A stretch of 23,880 nucleotides of DNA from JAEMQF01 sp031396305 (GTDB lineage: Bacteria > Pseudomonadota > Gammaproteobacteria > Burkholderiales > Burkholderiaceae_C): NCBI GenBank assembly GCA_031396305.1, contig JANNKM010000441.1, positions 1 through 23,880 on the forward strand, written 5' to 3'. The position numbers were made by a program, and so were the translations under genes. Positions 23,855 through 23,880 of this stretch are shown here, in pieces; position 1 is the stretch's first letter, and every line of letters begins with the position of its first letter. The notes below the pieces were generated by a model. That model did not search any database. It was given only the letters and a program-made list of their open reading frames with translations, and had not been told where the DNA came from.

Positions 23855-23880
23855 CCCCAAGGGCCACGAAGGGGCCCCTT
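23823..23880 (-). repeat. intragenic two-hairpin palindromic element, copy 3 (rlmN start, cut by the window edge)
   Basis: The right hairpin is complete: ATGAGCAAAGTGAC (23854-23841) pairs with GCCACATTTGCTCAT (23837-23823) around a three-base loop, one base different from copy 1. The left hairpin is only partly present; in the rlmN direction GGCCCTTGGGG directly precedes the ATG, and GGGGCCCC lies at the edge. It reads MSKVTEPHLL in the same frame as copies 1 and 2. The linker before ATGAGC is one base shorter than in the other two copies. Confidence 0.8.

Overview
The window looks like chromosomal DNA of a high-GC betaproteobacterium of the order Burkholderiales, probably of the Comamonadaceae/Leptothrix-Rubrivivax type. 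The basis is the gene order rlmN-pilF-rodZ-ispG-hisS-yfgM-bamB-der-hfq-hflX-hflK-hflC-DUF2065-hisZ-purA-phosphoribosyltransferase, together with HisZ, DUF2065 and the strong GC bias at third codon positions. No plasmid, phage, IS-element or CRISPR signal was seen. Genus and species cannot be fixed from the sequence alone.

Layout. (1) Positions 1-68 hold the first 22 codons of rpsB (ribosomal protein S2) on the minus strand, preceded by a leader that can fold into a pseudoknot overlapping its ribosome binding site. (2) Positions 269-4601 hold three tightly packed plus-strand genes: an amidase, a DadA-like D-amino-acid dehydrogenase and the bifunctional NAD(P)H-hydrate repair enzyme. (3) Convergent to them, rnr (RNase R) lies at 4650-6932 on the minus strand. 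(4) A tRNA-Leu(CAG) with its own promoter and terminator lies at about 6955-7117 on the plus strand, followed by a small tandem repeat. (5) From 7297 to the right edge, everything is one collinear minus-strand run of 15 genes. Read in the direction of transcription these are rlmN, pilF, rodZ, ispG, hisS, yfgM-like, bamB, der, hfq, hflX, hflK, hflC, a DUF2065 gene, hisZ, purA and a phosphoribosyltransferase gene (the last two counted with the run). Many joints overlap by 4 or 8 bases or are separated by fewer than 80.

The run mixes translation and RNA functions (RlmN, HisS, Der, Hfq, HflX), envelope functions (PilF, RodZ, the YfgM-like protein, BamB, HflK/HflC), isoprenoid synthesis (IspG) and histidine and purine synthesis (HisZ, PurA, phosphoribosyltransferase). 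It is mainly a housekeeping region.

The most unusual feature is a short palindromic element of about 73 bp made of two consecutive hairpins. It occurs three times and always inside or at the front of a coding frame: at the start of the NAD(P)H-hydrate gene, in the middle of the HflX GTPase domain, and at the start of rlmN, where it runs off the right edge. In all three the second hairpin is read in the same strand and frame and gives a peptide of the form S-K-V-x-x-P-H-x-L. The stem bases of the nnr and hflX copies differ in a compensated way. The element behaves like a protein-tolerated, intragenic palindromic repeat, analogous in principle to the Rickettsia palindromic elements.
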